Assembly: GCF_016859285.1 (NCBI RefSeq)
Contig: NC_053418.1
Location: 6,742,521-6,806,520, forward strand
Reading direction: 5' to 3'
DNA: 64,000 bases
DNA from: Xiphias gladius
Lineage: Eukaryota; Chordata; Actinopteri; Istiophoriformes; Xiphiidae
The notes under the pieces are model-generated. The model searched no databases and was not told where the DNA came from. It saw nothing but the letters and a program-made list of their open reading frames with translations. Both the position numbers and the translations under genes were made by a program. Shown here piece after piece: positions 13,420 through 49,319 of this stretch; position 1 is the first letter of the stretch, and every line of letters begins with the position of its first letter.

Positions 13420-25837
<12,418 letters not shown>

Positions 25838-26500
25838 AGTCCCGGGTCCACTTTTCCACCACTCTGACGATATTGTGCCAAAAAAAAAAAAAAAATCCTT
25901 TGGGACATACTGTCCATAATCTACTCTGTTTGGGAGTCTAATCCTTGGGCAACAGGACCTCGACAATCTGTTTTCAATCAGTTGGATTTCTTCGTTGTGA
26001 GACTGCAGAGCTAAACTTGTCTTTTAAAGACAGCAGATTGTGGTGATGGGAGAAACGTCCCGCCTCTATGCCAACACAGGAGTTTTTTTGGTTTGTTTTT
26101 TTATGATGCAGAAAAGACGACCACTTCTATTTTATTTTCCTTTTTAGGACTGGACACAAAACATCAGGTCAGGATTTTTTTTCCTTTTGTTTACCCGCTC
26201 ACACAGGGTATTTTAATCATACTGCTGCAATATGAGCTGACAAAAAAGAAGAAAACAGGAGTGTTGTAGCAGCATTACAGTAAAACCTCAGCATTTTTTT
26301 TATTTTGTGTCGATGATGAGCACATTTGCAGCTTTACTGTTGTTTGTTGTCGTATTGTTGTCAGAAAATGGAAACTCTTATTTATTCAGAGCAAAACTTC
26401 ACTTATAAAAAGCACTTTTAAATGTGTCTTGAAATGGAATAATTCAGTGATTGTACATTGTAAATACTGCCACAGTTTAATAAAATGTATCAGATCTGTT
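25838..26500 (+). other. lhx6: lhx6 3' UTR
   Basis: AT-rich sequence between the lhx6 stop and the first good poly(A) signal, with no further coding sign. Confidence 0.6.
26479..26484 (+). terminator. lhx6: Poly(A) signal AATAAA of lhx6
   Basis: Canonical AATAAA about 640 bp after the lhx6 stop, in gtttaataaaatgtatc. The nearest strong signal for this gene. Confidence 0.6.
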
Positions 26501-26573
26501 ATGAAAATCTTAGTGTTCAAATAATTGAGAATCAGGTTTGTTTACTCATGCAGAGAGAGCAAGACGGAGTGTT

Positions 26574-26578
<5 letters not shown>

Positions 26579-26609
<31 letters not shown>
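26579..26609. repeat. (GT)n microsatellite
   Basis: About fifteen GT units, just downstream of the lhx6 poly(A) signal. Confidence 0.95.
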
Positions 26610-26612
<3 letters not shown>

Positions 26613-28294
26613 GTGTGTCTGTCTGAAAACGTCAGGACGAACACATTTTCAACGATGGAGCATTACAGAGAAAATGTGAACGCATCTCCCCTGGAAGCAC
26701 ATTATATCTGGACACTATTTATACACCCACAGCTACCAAATCTAAAGGTCGACGGTCAGAGGCCAAGTGCCTGTAGTAACCTGTTATTGAGTGCAATGTC
26801 CTGCCACAAACCTACACATCATCTGCAATTTACATGCTGTACTTAACAGGAAATGTGATCAATCCTACTGTGAAAACGATTATAGAGGTTTTCGCTCAAA
26901 GCACAGCTATTGATCGGGCAGTTTGTTGCCTTTCATGAGGCCTTTTAACGCAGATTATCTACAGCTGTTACACTGATTGGCAGCATTTAAGAAGCAGTGA
27001 TGGGAAAGAATGAATGGGATACTCTGAGTTAAAGGATATCTTTAGATCTGGATTTTCCAAAGTGGATCAATGTGGCTTTTTTTTTTTTTTTTTTTAAAGC
27101 ACAGAAGTAAATTGTCTGACTTTAGTACAATCATACATTTATACTTTCACAACCCTGTTCACATTTACACCACTGACACTAGACGCAAGAGGGCTGAAGC
27201 TAAAGCCCGACTGATAGCCTCCAGCATTTCTGGCTGATCCTATTGTAACTATAAGGGAAAAAAAAAAATCAGAGAATAATTTATCTGCTGATATTAACTT
27301 TTTAACCTAAACACAAACAGTTTTGATATGGATGGGGGTTTTTTTTTTTCAAATTGTGACCCACAGCCGTACTAATAACTCTACTACGTAAATGAGAAAG
27401 TTTCTTCAGATTGGTGACAGCTTCCCCCCCTTTAATTTAGTAAATGCCCAAAAACACAAGAAAAGGTCGCATGGTTATAGTTAAGCGTACTGTAAATATG
27501 TAATTTTTTTAATCCCCCCCAAATTATCCTACAACAGCCCACTTCACCGTCCGACAGCACTTTCCCATTGTGGCTCTTCAGAGGGCTGCCAAAACTGGCA
27601 TAACGGCAGTGAGTTAGGGTAGGTCCCATGTTTCGTAGCCTATACTTTGCTGCCACGCGTGTCGCCGGTTAAAGCCTGGCGAGCCACGCAATGAGTTAAT
27701 ACTGCCTTAAAGTTAGAATCCTTAAGAGTTTCACCATATCAAACCTAATTTTTTTATACTATATATGGCTGGCACAAATAGTAATTTAACAGTAGTTTGA
27801 ATTTGTCAGTGGCGGAGTTCGTCAGTCCCGTACAGCCTATGCACATAAACAACTGGTCCTGGACATCTGGAAAAGGAAACAGTTTAGTTACAGTGAGTTA
27901 TAAAGAATACTTTTTTCGTTATGTTAGGGAAAAGAAAACAACTTTCTTAAAGTCAGGAATCATCGGTATCTTTCCTACCCCTTCTAATTAAACAGTAAGC
28001 TTTAAAGTTAAATAAGCATATTCCCCTATGAGGAATTATTCCTTTGAAGGATTTGGGTGGAAAAAATCCCCGATGGGATTGAAACTTGTGAACACAAACA
28101 TCTAATTTGAGTAAAAATGCAGAAAGAGTGGGATCACATCTGCAACAGGACAGCTTCTGGTGACAGCAGTGTTTCTCCTGTTGCTTGTTGTTGAGGAGCA
28201 ATGTCAGAAACGCAACATACTCGACATACACACAATGGCTCCCTTATACCGCTTAGAGATTTAATTAATGATGCCCAAGCGTTGACTAGACCAG

Positions 28295-28322
28295 GTGTGT
28301 GTGTGTGTGTGTGTGTGTGTGT
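28295..28322. repeat. (GT)n microsatellite
   Basis: About fourteen GT units. Confidence 0.95.
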
Positions 28323-28559
28323 CTGGGCCTGCGTCATAGTCTGATTTTTAAGTACATGTATGTGTGACTTTGTTGGAGAGTGTATTGTGTATCTGTGAGT
28401 TTGAAGGAAAAGACTGGAGATCGCCACTTGTAAGGCATCAGAGTACATAAAAGACTGATGGAGTACTCTTTTCTTTCCTAAACATTACCTTTAAATCCAA
28501 CCTTCCTCTAATCAATCACTTTCAATCAATTCAATCCAGGAGGAACCTGCTCAGGAAAA

Positions 28560-29110
28560 CGATGCTGCTCCTTGTGAAATCTGAGAACAAAAGCTGTCTT
28601 CATGCTGAGCAGAGAGATGATTATCAGGCTGACACAGTCTGGGCCACCTGCCAGCACTACACTGTAAAAATGCACATTTCTTCCCCATTAAAGTCCCTCT
28701 CAGCGCTTAAGGCTGCATTTAGGCATGCCTCTCTCCATGCACAAGCATCCCCGAGCATTTAAGCCACGCAGTTTTGTCATCCTGTCATGCGTCCGCCTCG
28801 GTGATTGGCAGCTTCAAGTGGTTGCAGATGAAAGCGGGCCCCCCATGCTAATGAATAGGCCCCTGATTGCAGAGCTGCTCGGTCGCTGAATTACAGCGTC
28901 GCCCGCCTAATGAGCAGATACACTGCAGTGCCCCTCTCCCCTGCGTATTCACATTTCTCTCCTTCGTGCTGATGAGCTCTCCCCTGCACAACAGTCAACA
29001 AAACCTCTGTGGAAGATTGCGACATGAGCCATCTTTAGCAGCACCCTCCTCCCCCTCCTCCATCTCCTACTTCTCAGGTTTATTTCTGATGCTGCCATGT
29101 GCTGGCAGAG
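28560..29110. promoter_or_regulatory. Candidate conserved non-coding element / enhancer
   Basis: A block of higher complexity and GC than its surroundings, free of recognisable repeats, about 2.7 kb past the lhx6 stop. It carries TCAAGTGG at 28814-28821 (NKX2-family core), atgctaatgaat near 28847, and cctaatgagcag near 28907. Nkx2-1 directly activates Lhx6 in mammals, so this is a reasonable enhancer candidate, but conservation is not tested. No coding frame is supported. Confidence 0.3.
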
Positions 29111-29129
29111 TCTTCTATTTTTTGTGAGC

Positions 29130-32100
29130 CCCCCCCGCTTCACTTGAATATATTATTTGGCTGAACTGATGATGCCATGCAAAATAACCGAGTGGCTGAT
29201 GAGTATGATAATGTTTTAGTTTCAACTCTTAAATAAAAGAACTTGGATGATAAATTTTAAAAAAAATTTTTAAAAAGATGCAATAAAAAAATCTCGTGAG
29301 ATAAAAAAATCCTCATATGTTGTATCACTATTTAAGGAGTAAAATAGTCATAAGGAAACACAAGATCAGTGAACATAGCTACGCAGACGATACACTACAT
29401 TACATTTCACTGTCTCCTATACACACTTTAGATTCACTGTCAGGGACTGGGACAAAGATTACCGCAGCAGGGCAGAGCCTTACGATTTACATGGGATTTC
29501 TAATGCACATAACCAATGTACACATTTACAAAACCCCGAGACAGAACTGTTGTCCTCTGCATGGCACCTTTATGACCTAGGTGCAAGTGAAAGCTGTTTT
29601 TTTGATATAACTATTATCTTTATTGCAAAGGAAGGCTTAAATGACTTTTCATCTAAACTGACAGCTCACTAACTAACTTCAACCAAATTAACCATTTCCC
29701 CAGATAGCAATTGTACAGTAGTAGCAGGAACTGCAAATCAGCACGGGAGGCCTGTCAAGCTTTGGATTTCTCCATAGGACAAAGCAGTGTGCAATGGACT
29801 GGCATAAGAGTGATACTCTTCATTTAAAAAGTGGTGAGAGGGTGGTGTATTTTTTTTTTTCTAGCCTTTCCAAAACCAAAAACACAAGAGCAGAAGTGTA
29901 AGGGATGGACCAAACGGTGCTTTTTTCTGCTTTAACATACGTTGCGGACAATAGCATGCCAAGCTTACTAGCTACAGTAGTATGGATGCATTCTAAGCAG
30001 GCAAGGGGCATGTCATATATTATGTAGGGTTACAGGTTATGTTAAAAAGCATGCCTGTTCAGGTCTGGATCATCCGATCCCTGGAAGCCAAGATGCTATT
30101 ATGTCAGAGTTTCGAGAAATATTATTTGGTTTAAGGAAGCTTAAACTCCAGCAACGCCAGCCAAACTTGTGTTAGATAACGTTTGTCAAATGCATTGTTT
30201 ATTTGTCATCCTCTGATCCTGTCTCCTGTAAAGATAAAACATACTGTTCTAAATATGAACATTAAATTATAAATCTATAATCACCATTTTGCTTCCCTCT
30301 AATGAGGGTCAGGGGTTATGTATGGAAACATTTCCTTTATGTTTTTATAAATAATACTGCATGAATAATACTAAGACTAACCAGCTCTACACTCCAATAC
30401 AAGAACAATGGGGTTTCTTTATTTCCATGTCTTCTACATATATCATCAACTGCCAGGCATGCTGACTTTGTGCCTTGGAAATGCAGCTTTAACCTCAGTA
30501 TTATTATAATACTGATATATATTACAACACTACATACATGATATAATACCATTATATCATGTCATGTATGTAGCCATGACATGCCTATTCAAAGTGGTAA
30601 ACTCAGAGATTTTCATTTAAATAAGTGTAAGGGTCATCCAATGAGGTAAACCGACTCCTTTCACTGTGCTCTGCGGTTCGACAGCCTGTAAATTTTATTT
30701 TTTACTTTTTTAACTTTATGTATTTATTTACTTTCCCTTAGTCCTCTCTGACTGTTTTTTTTTAAGGTATAGTAGTATTTTCAATCATGCCTTTTACATT
30801 TTTACTATATTTCATTCTTTTTTCTTTTATTTTCAGTTGGAGGAAAACAGGCTTAGCTAGCTACTGTAAAGCTGATAAATGACAATTGATTAACCATGAC
30901 AATTCGTTAACCTGTGATTTAAATCAAAATTGTTTCAAATATTAGTATGAATTTTTAGTTGTAAATCCATTCATGCATCAAGGAAACCCTTTATCATTGT
31001 AAACTGTTTATGCCCTTTGATAACAGAAAGCAGTTAGAAGCAGTAACAGTAACCAAGGGGCGGGGTTAAGCTAACGTTCAGTTGAGTTCATTCAAAATGG
31101 CGACAGAGCACTGTTGCACATGATCATCTTTTAACAATAAATTCAAGAAATTTTCGACCTTGTTCAGTTTAGCTTTTAATAAGCTGTAACATTGACTTTT
31201 GCATCAGACAATAATACTTTTTTTTTTCCTTCTGATTTTCAGCCTTGTTCTAAACCAAACAGATGTGCCACCCAGTTTCAAAATGCAGGGCGAGTTTGCC
31301 TCCAACAACAGCTGCTTGTTTCTGGCAGCACATAAAACATCATATCTAAATTTCATGTCATCTATAATCTGCTTGGTAACACATGAGAAAACCGGCAATT
31401 TGAGCTCCTCACGGACTGAGGGTGACTGAATTTGTTGTTCAGAACTGGACTTCAGAGCAAGACCACATCAACAAACAACAGCGGGAAGGTTAACACTACA
31501 TGAGTGAACGTTTTTAGGTGAAATGTCCTTTCTTAAGGCAAACTGGACCACAGTGAATTTACTTTGTGGCTTAGGGTGTTTTGTTAAAATGTGGATATTG
31601 CACAGGCCTTCCATTTAATCCTGGCTATAAAAGCTTTACACAACTGTATTCAGTATCAAGTTTCCAAACAAAGACAAAACAAAGCAAAATGAATTTATTT
31701 GACTCTGGACTATGGGCCGGTACATAGTGTACTATAGACATTCTGAGAAATAAACAAACTTTTTTCATGTGTAAACCGTGACTCTTACAGTAGCACACTA
31801 GAGCAGGAGGAGGGCTGATGAAAAGCAAAGAAACTGCGGAAAACATATGATTCACTTCACCCAGGCTGACGGCCAACTGTGCACTATGCAAAAATAAACA
31901 CGGGACTCCACAGCAGGTTCCCAGAATGTGTTTATTTTGGGGGGACGACAACGGCTTTTGAAATATCACAGCACTTCAGTTTGATTTAAGAAGCTGAGGC
32001 AGGATCTAAATCACTCTCCTGAGGCATGCTGGAGGCAGAAATGCCTGGTTTTCTGCTGCATGTTAGGGACAGATGGTGGTGCTACAACACGCTGGAAGAC

Positions 32101-32250
32101 TGGAGATTCTGGGAATCACTGACCCCAGAACTTGTCCAAGTCTACATACTGTACACATTCTCAGATGGTCAGCGTTGAGGAGAAAACCCTTGGAAATGTG
32201 CTACTTTTCAATATTATTTAACTTTTATTTAAGCAAGCATAGGACGTTAC
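29130..32250. other. Intergenic sequence, no gene seen
   Basis: AT-rich, with small palindromes, including one near 30531-30575 (ctacatacatgatataat paired with a near copy). No exon-like segment was found. Confidence 0.55.
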
Positions 32251-32260
32251 AGTTCAGCAG

Positions 32261-32397
32261 TTTGTGGTGCTGTTGAACTGTATTCTGTTGTACTAACAGT
32301 CTATTATTTTGTCCACCCTATTAAACTCAATGAGGGTGGGCTAAATAACAGAAACACCTCTCCTTGTAATGCAATATAGTTCAACAGCACCACAGAC
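32261..32397. repeat. Long imperfect palindrome (fold-back element)
   Basis: tttgtggtgctgttgaactg at 32261-32280 pairs with tagttcaacagcaccacag at 32377-32395. Inside, ttattttgtccaccct pairs with agggtgggctaaataa. Arms run most of the way to a small central loop near 32330. It resembles a miniature inverted-repeat element; no target duplication was confirmed. Confidence 0.65.
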
Positions 32398-32399
32398 TA

Positions 32400-35300
32400 C
32401 ATCCTCCAGAACTGCTCACACAGTTGAATCAGCACCACTCGAAAACAGCCGCAACAAAAGCTGAACATTACCACCTTCAGGCTGGTGAGGATTTATTGCA
32501 GCACGGTTGTATTGTTGCTTTGGGTTTGGCTAGGTGTTCCTAATCAACTGCCAACTGAGGGTATGTTCTACTACAAATCACCCACCCATTATGGCAGTTA
32601 CTATGCTTCGTGACTTTCACAAAGTTAAACGCGTCCCTTGCGAGCATAAAACTACACCTCCCATGAAAAAGAACTACAAGTGTAGCTGCTTAAATGCGGA
32701 CGGTTATAGCATCGCAACTTGGCTTCGTCCATAATCACAGAACTCGCCGAACTCTGTTCTGAGGTCAGATTTAACTTTCTAGCTGTAACTTCTGCAGTCT
32801 AAGAACTTCTACGGTGTTCAGTCCTCTCTGTCTTGCTGTTTTTAATGGACATGTGTGAGCTGACCCCAACCCGCTCATGGACTCACCTCTGCTGCCGAGC
32901 CGTGAATTTCATACAGTATCAGAGGGAGGGTCATAGTGGTGGGTTTCCATCCAAATGTTGGGCAAGCATTAACCGAATTTTGGCAAAGGAAAATGCAAAT
33001 GTAAACACATTTCCGTCTACTGCTGTTCTAAACAAATATTAAGAGTTGGTTCGTCAAGGTGAAGAGAGCCGGTGGCGCTAATTTCTCCGGTCAGGTCCCA
33101 TTAAAACCATTGCAGAAGAACAGGATGCAACAAGAGCACAAGGCAAACCTCAAACGGTGAAAAACAGCGAAGAAGACATGATGAACAGTCTCAATTTCAC
33201 TCCACAGAGATCCGATGTTTTCGTTTGATGCCATTTTGAGTCTTCAGTGGACCGGAAGCTTCGGTGGACGTTTAGGTCACGTGCTTAATGTACGTCATGA
33301 TTAAGTAATTAAGTCTGTTTCCGTGGATCTTCGTCGCATTTGCTTTGATCGATATGACTTTTCCACCTCAGCCAAGCAAGGGGGAGAAAAAAAGCTTTAT
33401 TGGCGATATTTCAATGTTTTTATCCCCCAGTTTCCGGCGTTTCCACTCCCGTTTTTTTTCCCTCTTCTTTGAGTCGTCACCTTACCGACCCAAGATGGCA
33501 GCCGTCAGTTTTCTTGTGCCGCTGCTTCTCACTCTTAACGCTGTCTTAAGAAACACTAACAAACGAAATAAAAAGAAACAAATGTCAGCTATTTTTTTTT
33601 TCAAAGTACTTCATATAATCTAACAAATAGTTGACTAAAAACAGTAATAATTGCTACTGTACAGGAGTATAGTTTGAACTGCTTGTCGGCACTTCCGTAC
33701 TTTTTAGCGCCAAGTCGGATAAATCGCAGCTTTCAGAAAAAAAAAATGACTTGTTGACATGAACGTTGTTTATATGACGTGAAAACGACATTAGCCCGTG
33801 AACGTCTAGGGCTCATGGGATTTGGTGTTTGGTGTTTGTGAAAGGCCGTAAAAAGAAAAAAAAACAACACATAAATACTGGATAAATAACGATATTAGAG
33901 ATTGTTTTGCCAGAGACTCGCAACCTGTGTGAAGTGAGCCCCACGACATACTGTTTTTTTTGTTTTTTCATAAACCTTCTGAAACAGAACCCGGAAGTTG
34001 CACTTTCACTCCGGCTCTCTACAGAAGAGGCAGAGCACGTTCAGTATGAGCTCTTGTTCACGCTCACCGTTCGGTATAATAATTGTAGTACGTTGCTTGA
34101 CCCACGAGGTGGCGGTGTATCCATGCTACATCCCGCTGAGGTGGATTGTGAAAATCAATGTTATAAATTGCCTCATCCGCATTCATCTGGATGTAACAAA
34201 CATCTGGTGTAGCATTAATAGCTGTTTGCATCACTCTTGGACACAATGATACAAACACCTATACAATGTTATGCAGTTAGAGGACAGGAAGTGTAATTTT
34301 CCTTTTGTTTGGACTTTGTTGGGGTTGATTGAACTTCCTTGAGAAACAGAGTGGGAAAGATTTTAGTTAGTCGTGTTATTGTGTCTCCCCCCTATAGAAG
34401 CAGGATAGGCGGTAACGTCTATATTCGGATTACAAGCAGCACAAAAGAAACTTTCCACAGTGAACAGTCCAAAATGCAGTCAACCAGGTTGCAACCCCGA
34501 AATCACACCTCCTTTAATTGCTGTTAAAATCTTGATTGGATCACGTGGATGATCTCAACACTTTGCGGGGCATTTTTTTTCCGCCCGTCGTCCCTTTTCA
34601 GTGATTTTTGAAGTGGTGTGTACGTGTGTGTGCAGGGCGGGACTGGGCTGGGTGGGTTGGGTGAAGTGAGAGACATGTAAGGCACTAAACCAGGCCAGCG
34701 TCACTGTGTGATCTGATCCCACGCAGAGAATATAATGCTCAGCAGAAGAATTTTACAATACAGTAACAGGGGAAAACATACTGTTTAACAGCAAGAGAGG
34801 GGCTGAGAGATAGTTGACACTTATCAGATGTACAAAAAGGTGTGTGTTTCTGTGTCTGTGTGTGCATATAAACAAGGTTTCCAGTTCGGCCAGACCTACG
34901 CCCTTGCATTTCTCTCTGCATTTCTCAGGGGTCTTCACTTTCTTTTCATTCTGTCCCTCCATTGTTTTCCCGCTTCCTCCCATTTCTCCCCAGCCCGCCG
35001 GGCCGTCCTCAGGTGAAACCAGCTTCTCACGTCGCTCTGAATGCATTGTGTCCATATTCAATGGGATCACTGTGGAGACGGCAGGGTCCCTGTTTCCAGC
35101 CGGCTGGCCACACCGGTTTGCGCTCCAGGTTTCACCAGTCGCGTCAGACGCAGACCTGCGGAGGTCGAAGTCACTGTATGGAGATACGAGGCAAAATATG
35201 GCTCTAAGAGTCAGTTTGTGTGTTGTAAAAAATAAAAAAAACAGTGGTTGAATGTACATTCACTCAAATACTGTCCTGAAGCACAGTTTTGAGGTGCTTA

Positions 35301-36120
35301 TTCTTTACTTGAGTATTTCCATTTTCTGGTACTTTATACTTATACCCAACTACATATCAGAGGGATTGTTGTACTTTTTACTGCATTGCATTTGACAGCT
35401 ATACTTGTCATCCAGTAGTATATGAAGTTGTTAAAACTAGCCCCTCCTTTACCAGCTGCAACATTAAAGTGATGTTGCATCAATAATTATAATACAATAT
35501 TTTAATATTATTCTAAAATTGGCCATTCTGCATAATGAGTGCTTTTACTTTTGGTACTTAATCAGTAATGTTTGTTTGCTTTTACGTAGGTAAAATTTTG
35601 AATGGCATATGACGGCATATTGTGTTCGGTTATACTGTTGTAATGCTACTTATGCCTCAATAAAAGATCTCAGTACTTTTTTCAGATTCTGTAACATTCA
35701 GGGTACTTTTATTTTTTATGACTATCCAAGCATCTCCATCATGTATATTTGGTAAAATCTAAAACACACAACGTTTAAATGCACTGAAAAACGCTTCAGT
35801 ACACAAATAAACTTTTTTTTTGTTGTTGTTGTAAACAGAATAGATTGTAGATTTTGAAAAAAAAATCTATAGGAGGATTTCTTTCTCTTGGGATGATAAA
35901 GTTAAATTTGAATTAAGATTCAATGAGAGCAGATGTTTATTTAGTTTTACTGTTACAGGAAATAAATCAAGTGTCTCAACTTAACACCTGCTGTTTGCAG
36001 ACCTGTGATGCTGCAGACGATGAACTGCGTTTAAAATTTTGACACTGACTAGTTTTGTTTCTGTGCACCATAGTCACTTTTTTCACTCCTCTGAAAGGTG
36101 TCAAGTTGCATCTCCGTCTT
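32400..36120. other. Intergenic sequence, no gene assigned
   Basis: Includes a region open on both strands at about 34750-35260 (168 codons minus, 145 plus) with moderate GC but no recognisable protein, and an AGTAAAAGTACT repeat at 35240-35720. Confidence 0.5.
35240..35720. repeat. AGTAAAAGTACT-type teleost repeat
   Basis: Runs from cagtggttgaatgtacattc to ctcagtacttttttc, with ttgagtatttccattttctg, ggccattctgcataatgagt and gtaaaattttgaatg. Same family as 23118-23776. Confidence 0.7.
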
Positions 36121-36128
36121 TGTTGCAG

Positions 36129-36295
36129 CGGGATGGGACACACCAACGGTGGCTCCACCCCAGCAAAGACAGCTGTGCCTCTGCAGCCAAACCCACCTGT
36201 GAAATCTGGTCCAGTAACAACGTCACTCAAACCATCAGGGTCGAAAACCTGACTGAGCAGCAGAAGAGAAGACCCACAGAAGAACTGAGCTTGAT
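36129..36295 (+). other. Candidate 5' untranslated exon upstream of the keratin
   Basis: A 167-bp segment with a good acceptor (tctttgttgcag) and a good donor (gtaagt), so it looks like an internal exon. The keratin ATG has its own acceptor (cttctgcag at 37103-37105) eight bases upstream, so an upstream exon is expected. Joining the two puts an in-frame stop before the keratin ATG, so it would be 5' UTR. It carries an ATG at 36133 with a short frame of about 40 codons (GHTNGGSTPAKTAVPLQPNP...). It could instead be an exon of an unrelated transcript. Confidence 0.35.
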
Positions 36296-36699
36296 GTAAG
36301 TACTGTTTTGTTCTTTCTCCTCCGTTCTTTCTCATCAAATAACCACTAAATGCCAGTGAACGAGCGATAAAGTTTTCCGTTTCACCCAGATTTAAAGCTC
36401 ACTGCTATTCTGACACAGAAACAGTCCGTCAACGATTGAAGGATGCATTGAAACTTACTAACAAGGAAAGAACTATAATGTTTCCTACTAAGAACTTGTA
36501 TTCTAACCGTCATCAATCATCAAAGTTGACAAACAGTCTCATCACAAGATCCACTTAGTAGCTGTCCTGAGAGATGGATGGATTACTGAACTCCAGACTA
36601 TTTCTCTGTCAAATAAAAGAGGTCCGGGGGTCCTTGGGCCACAGCCTCTGTCTTAAGTGACAGTTAACATTTCTTGTTGGAAAGTCAATCAAACTCCCA

Positions 36700-36880
36700 C
36701 AAAAAGGTGCAAAATGACTACGGAGAGGCATAAAATGACTACAGATAGATTCGAAATGCCCTCAAAAGAGACACAAAATGACTAAAGAGATGCAAATCAA
36801 CCACAAAATAACTACAGGGAGACACAGAACTAGAGACCCTACCAAAAAGAGATGCAAAACAACTAGAAAGCGATTCAAAG
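36700..36880. repeat. Degenerate tandem repeat, ~20-bp unit
   Basis: Words such as cacaaaatgactaaagagat and gcaaaacaactagaaag recur about every 20 bp. It is preceded at about 36620-36650 by gtccgggggtccttgggcc, a patch also seen in related form near 56540-56630 and 22180-22230. Confidence 0.65.
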
Positions 36881-37095
36881 CCACGTAGTTTTTTTCTCTT
36901 TTTTTTTTGAGCACTCTCCAACGGAGATGTCCGTGTTGGCTTTAAACCTGATTCATCCTTGACTACTATTTACAAGGTCAAGAGTAAACTCTCAGTCTTA
37001 TCAACTGATCAAACACATGCTCAAAAGTCTGTGATTTTGTCTCATTCACACATGTCGCGTCACAAGAGCACTGATAAAAGTTACATTAATCTTAA

Positions 37096-48102
<11,007 letters not shown>

Positions 48103-48699
48103 GCCAAAGCGTGTGCAGAGAAGGAGCAGTGATGTCTGTTAAACCCCAAGTGCCTGCTGACTGTGGATCGAATTTTGCCACAACGCTCGTTTTATATCTT
48201 CCTTATTATATCTCAAGTTTTAATGCCTCAAGCTTGGCAAAAATCTGATCTGAAGATGAAATTGAAGTTCAGTCAAAAATATGTTCATCCTTTTCAGCAA
48301 CATGATATATTTCTGTACATATTAAGATTAAAATTGAAGAGGAAACTCATAATCATCATATAATAATCTGTTTGATAGTACATTTCAGAAGAAATATCTG
48401 TAGATCTTGGACTTGATGAAACGTGAAATGCTGTGGAATGAATAACATTGTTTGATCTGCCAAAAGATCCTCCCTCAAAGGTCCACTTACTAGCTTTTTT
48501 CAGGGCTTTTAACTACATCTCACAGTCCTCTCCAGCAGATGGAGATTGTTCAGTTGTCATCAAAATTTGAAACATCTGGGAAAAAGCTATTATGAGGACC
48601 TTTTGCCTTAGGATTTTTTTTCTTTTTTTCCTTTTTTTTGTCAACCAGTTTTCAAGGTCAAGAATGAGCTTTCACAATTAACTACATTTTAATTTAAAG

Positions 48700-49115
48700 G
48701 AATAGCTTGTCATTTTGGGAAATTATGCCTTTAAGCTTTCTTGCCAAGAATTAGATGAGAATATTGATACCTCCCTCAAGTTCGTACGGTAAATATGAAG
48801 CTACAGCTAGCAGTCCTGTAGCTTAGCTTAGCATAAAGACTGGAAAAAAGGGGAAACAGCTAGCCTGAGTCTGTCCAGTAACAAAATCTGTCTACCAGCA
48901 CCATTAACAGTCACTAATTAACAGGTTATATCTAGTTAGATTAATTCAGACAAAAACCAAAGTGTAAAAAAGTCTTAATGCTAAGCTAAGCTAACCAGCT
49001 GCAGGCTGTACCTTCATATGCAATGCACAGACCTGAGAGCGGTATCAGTCGTCTCATCTAACTCTTGGCATGAAAGTGAATAAGATTATTTCCAGTAATG
49101 TCAAACTATTTCCTT
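48700..49115 (+). repeat. Dispersed percomorph repeat, second copy
   Basis: aaaggaatagcttgtcatttt, aattagatgagaatattga, gtagcttagcttagcataa, ggggaaacagctagcctg and ctaattaacaggttatatc. Near full length; outer parts are partly complementary (agcttagct / aagctaagctaac). Confidence 0.75.
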
Positions 49116-49297
49116 TAAAACTGAGAGAGAAGATTTTTGGACGTTTAAAAGAAATGTAATTCATTATTTGAAATTTGTCTTCACTGAAAAAAAAAATGCT
49201 TTCTAGAAAATGTCTTGCAACAGTATGTACTGTATTTGCACAATAGTTTGGCTGGAAGAATTATAGTGGAAGAATTGTTACCTAGTTTTAATATATA

Positions 49298-49303
49298 AAT
49301 AAA
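49298..49303 (+). terminator. Possible keratin poly(A) signal AATAAA
   Basis: Canonical hexamer in tataaataaaatcc, 1.2 kb past the stop. Confidence 0.4.
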
Positions 49304-49319
49304 ATCCACCAAAGCAGCT

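Larger units (their letters stand above)
26500..28560. other. Intergenic sequence, no gene seen
   Basis: Contains (GT)n tracts at 26579-26609 and 28295-28322, and T/A homopolymers. No exon-like segment was found. Confidence 0.55.

Noticed and set aside
33345..33623. 92-codon frame containing MAAVSFLVPLLLTLNAV, which looks like a signal peptide after a good start context
   Set aside because: No downstream exon or family match was found; the frame runs into a T-run and stops. Left unannotated.
34753..35259. 168-codon minus-strand open frame as a gene
   Set aside because: No recognised domain and no clear splice sites; kept only as a low-interest observation.
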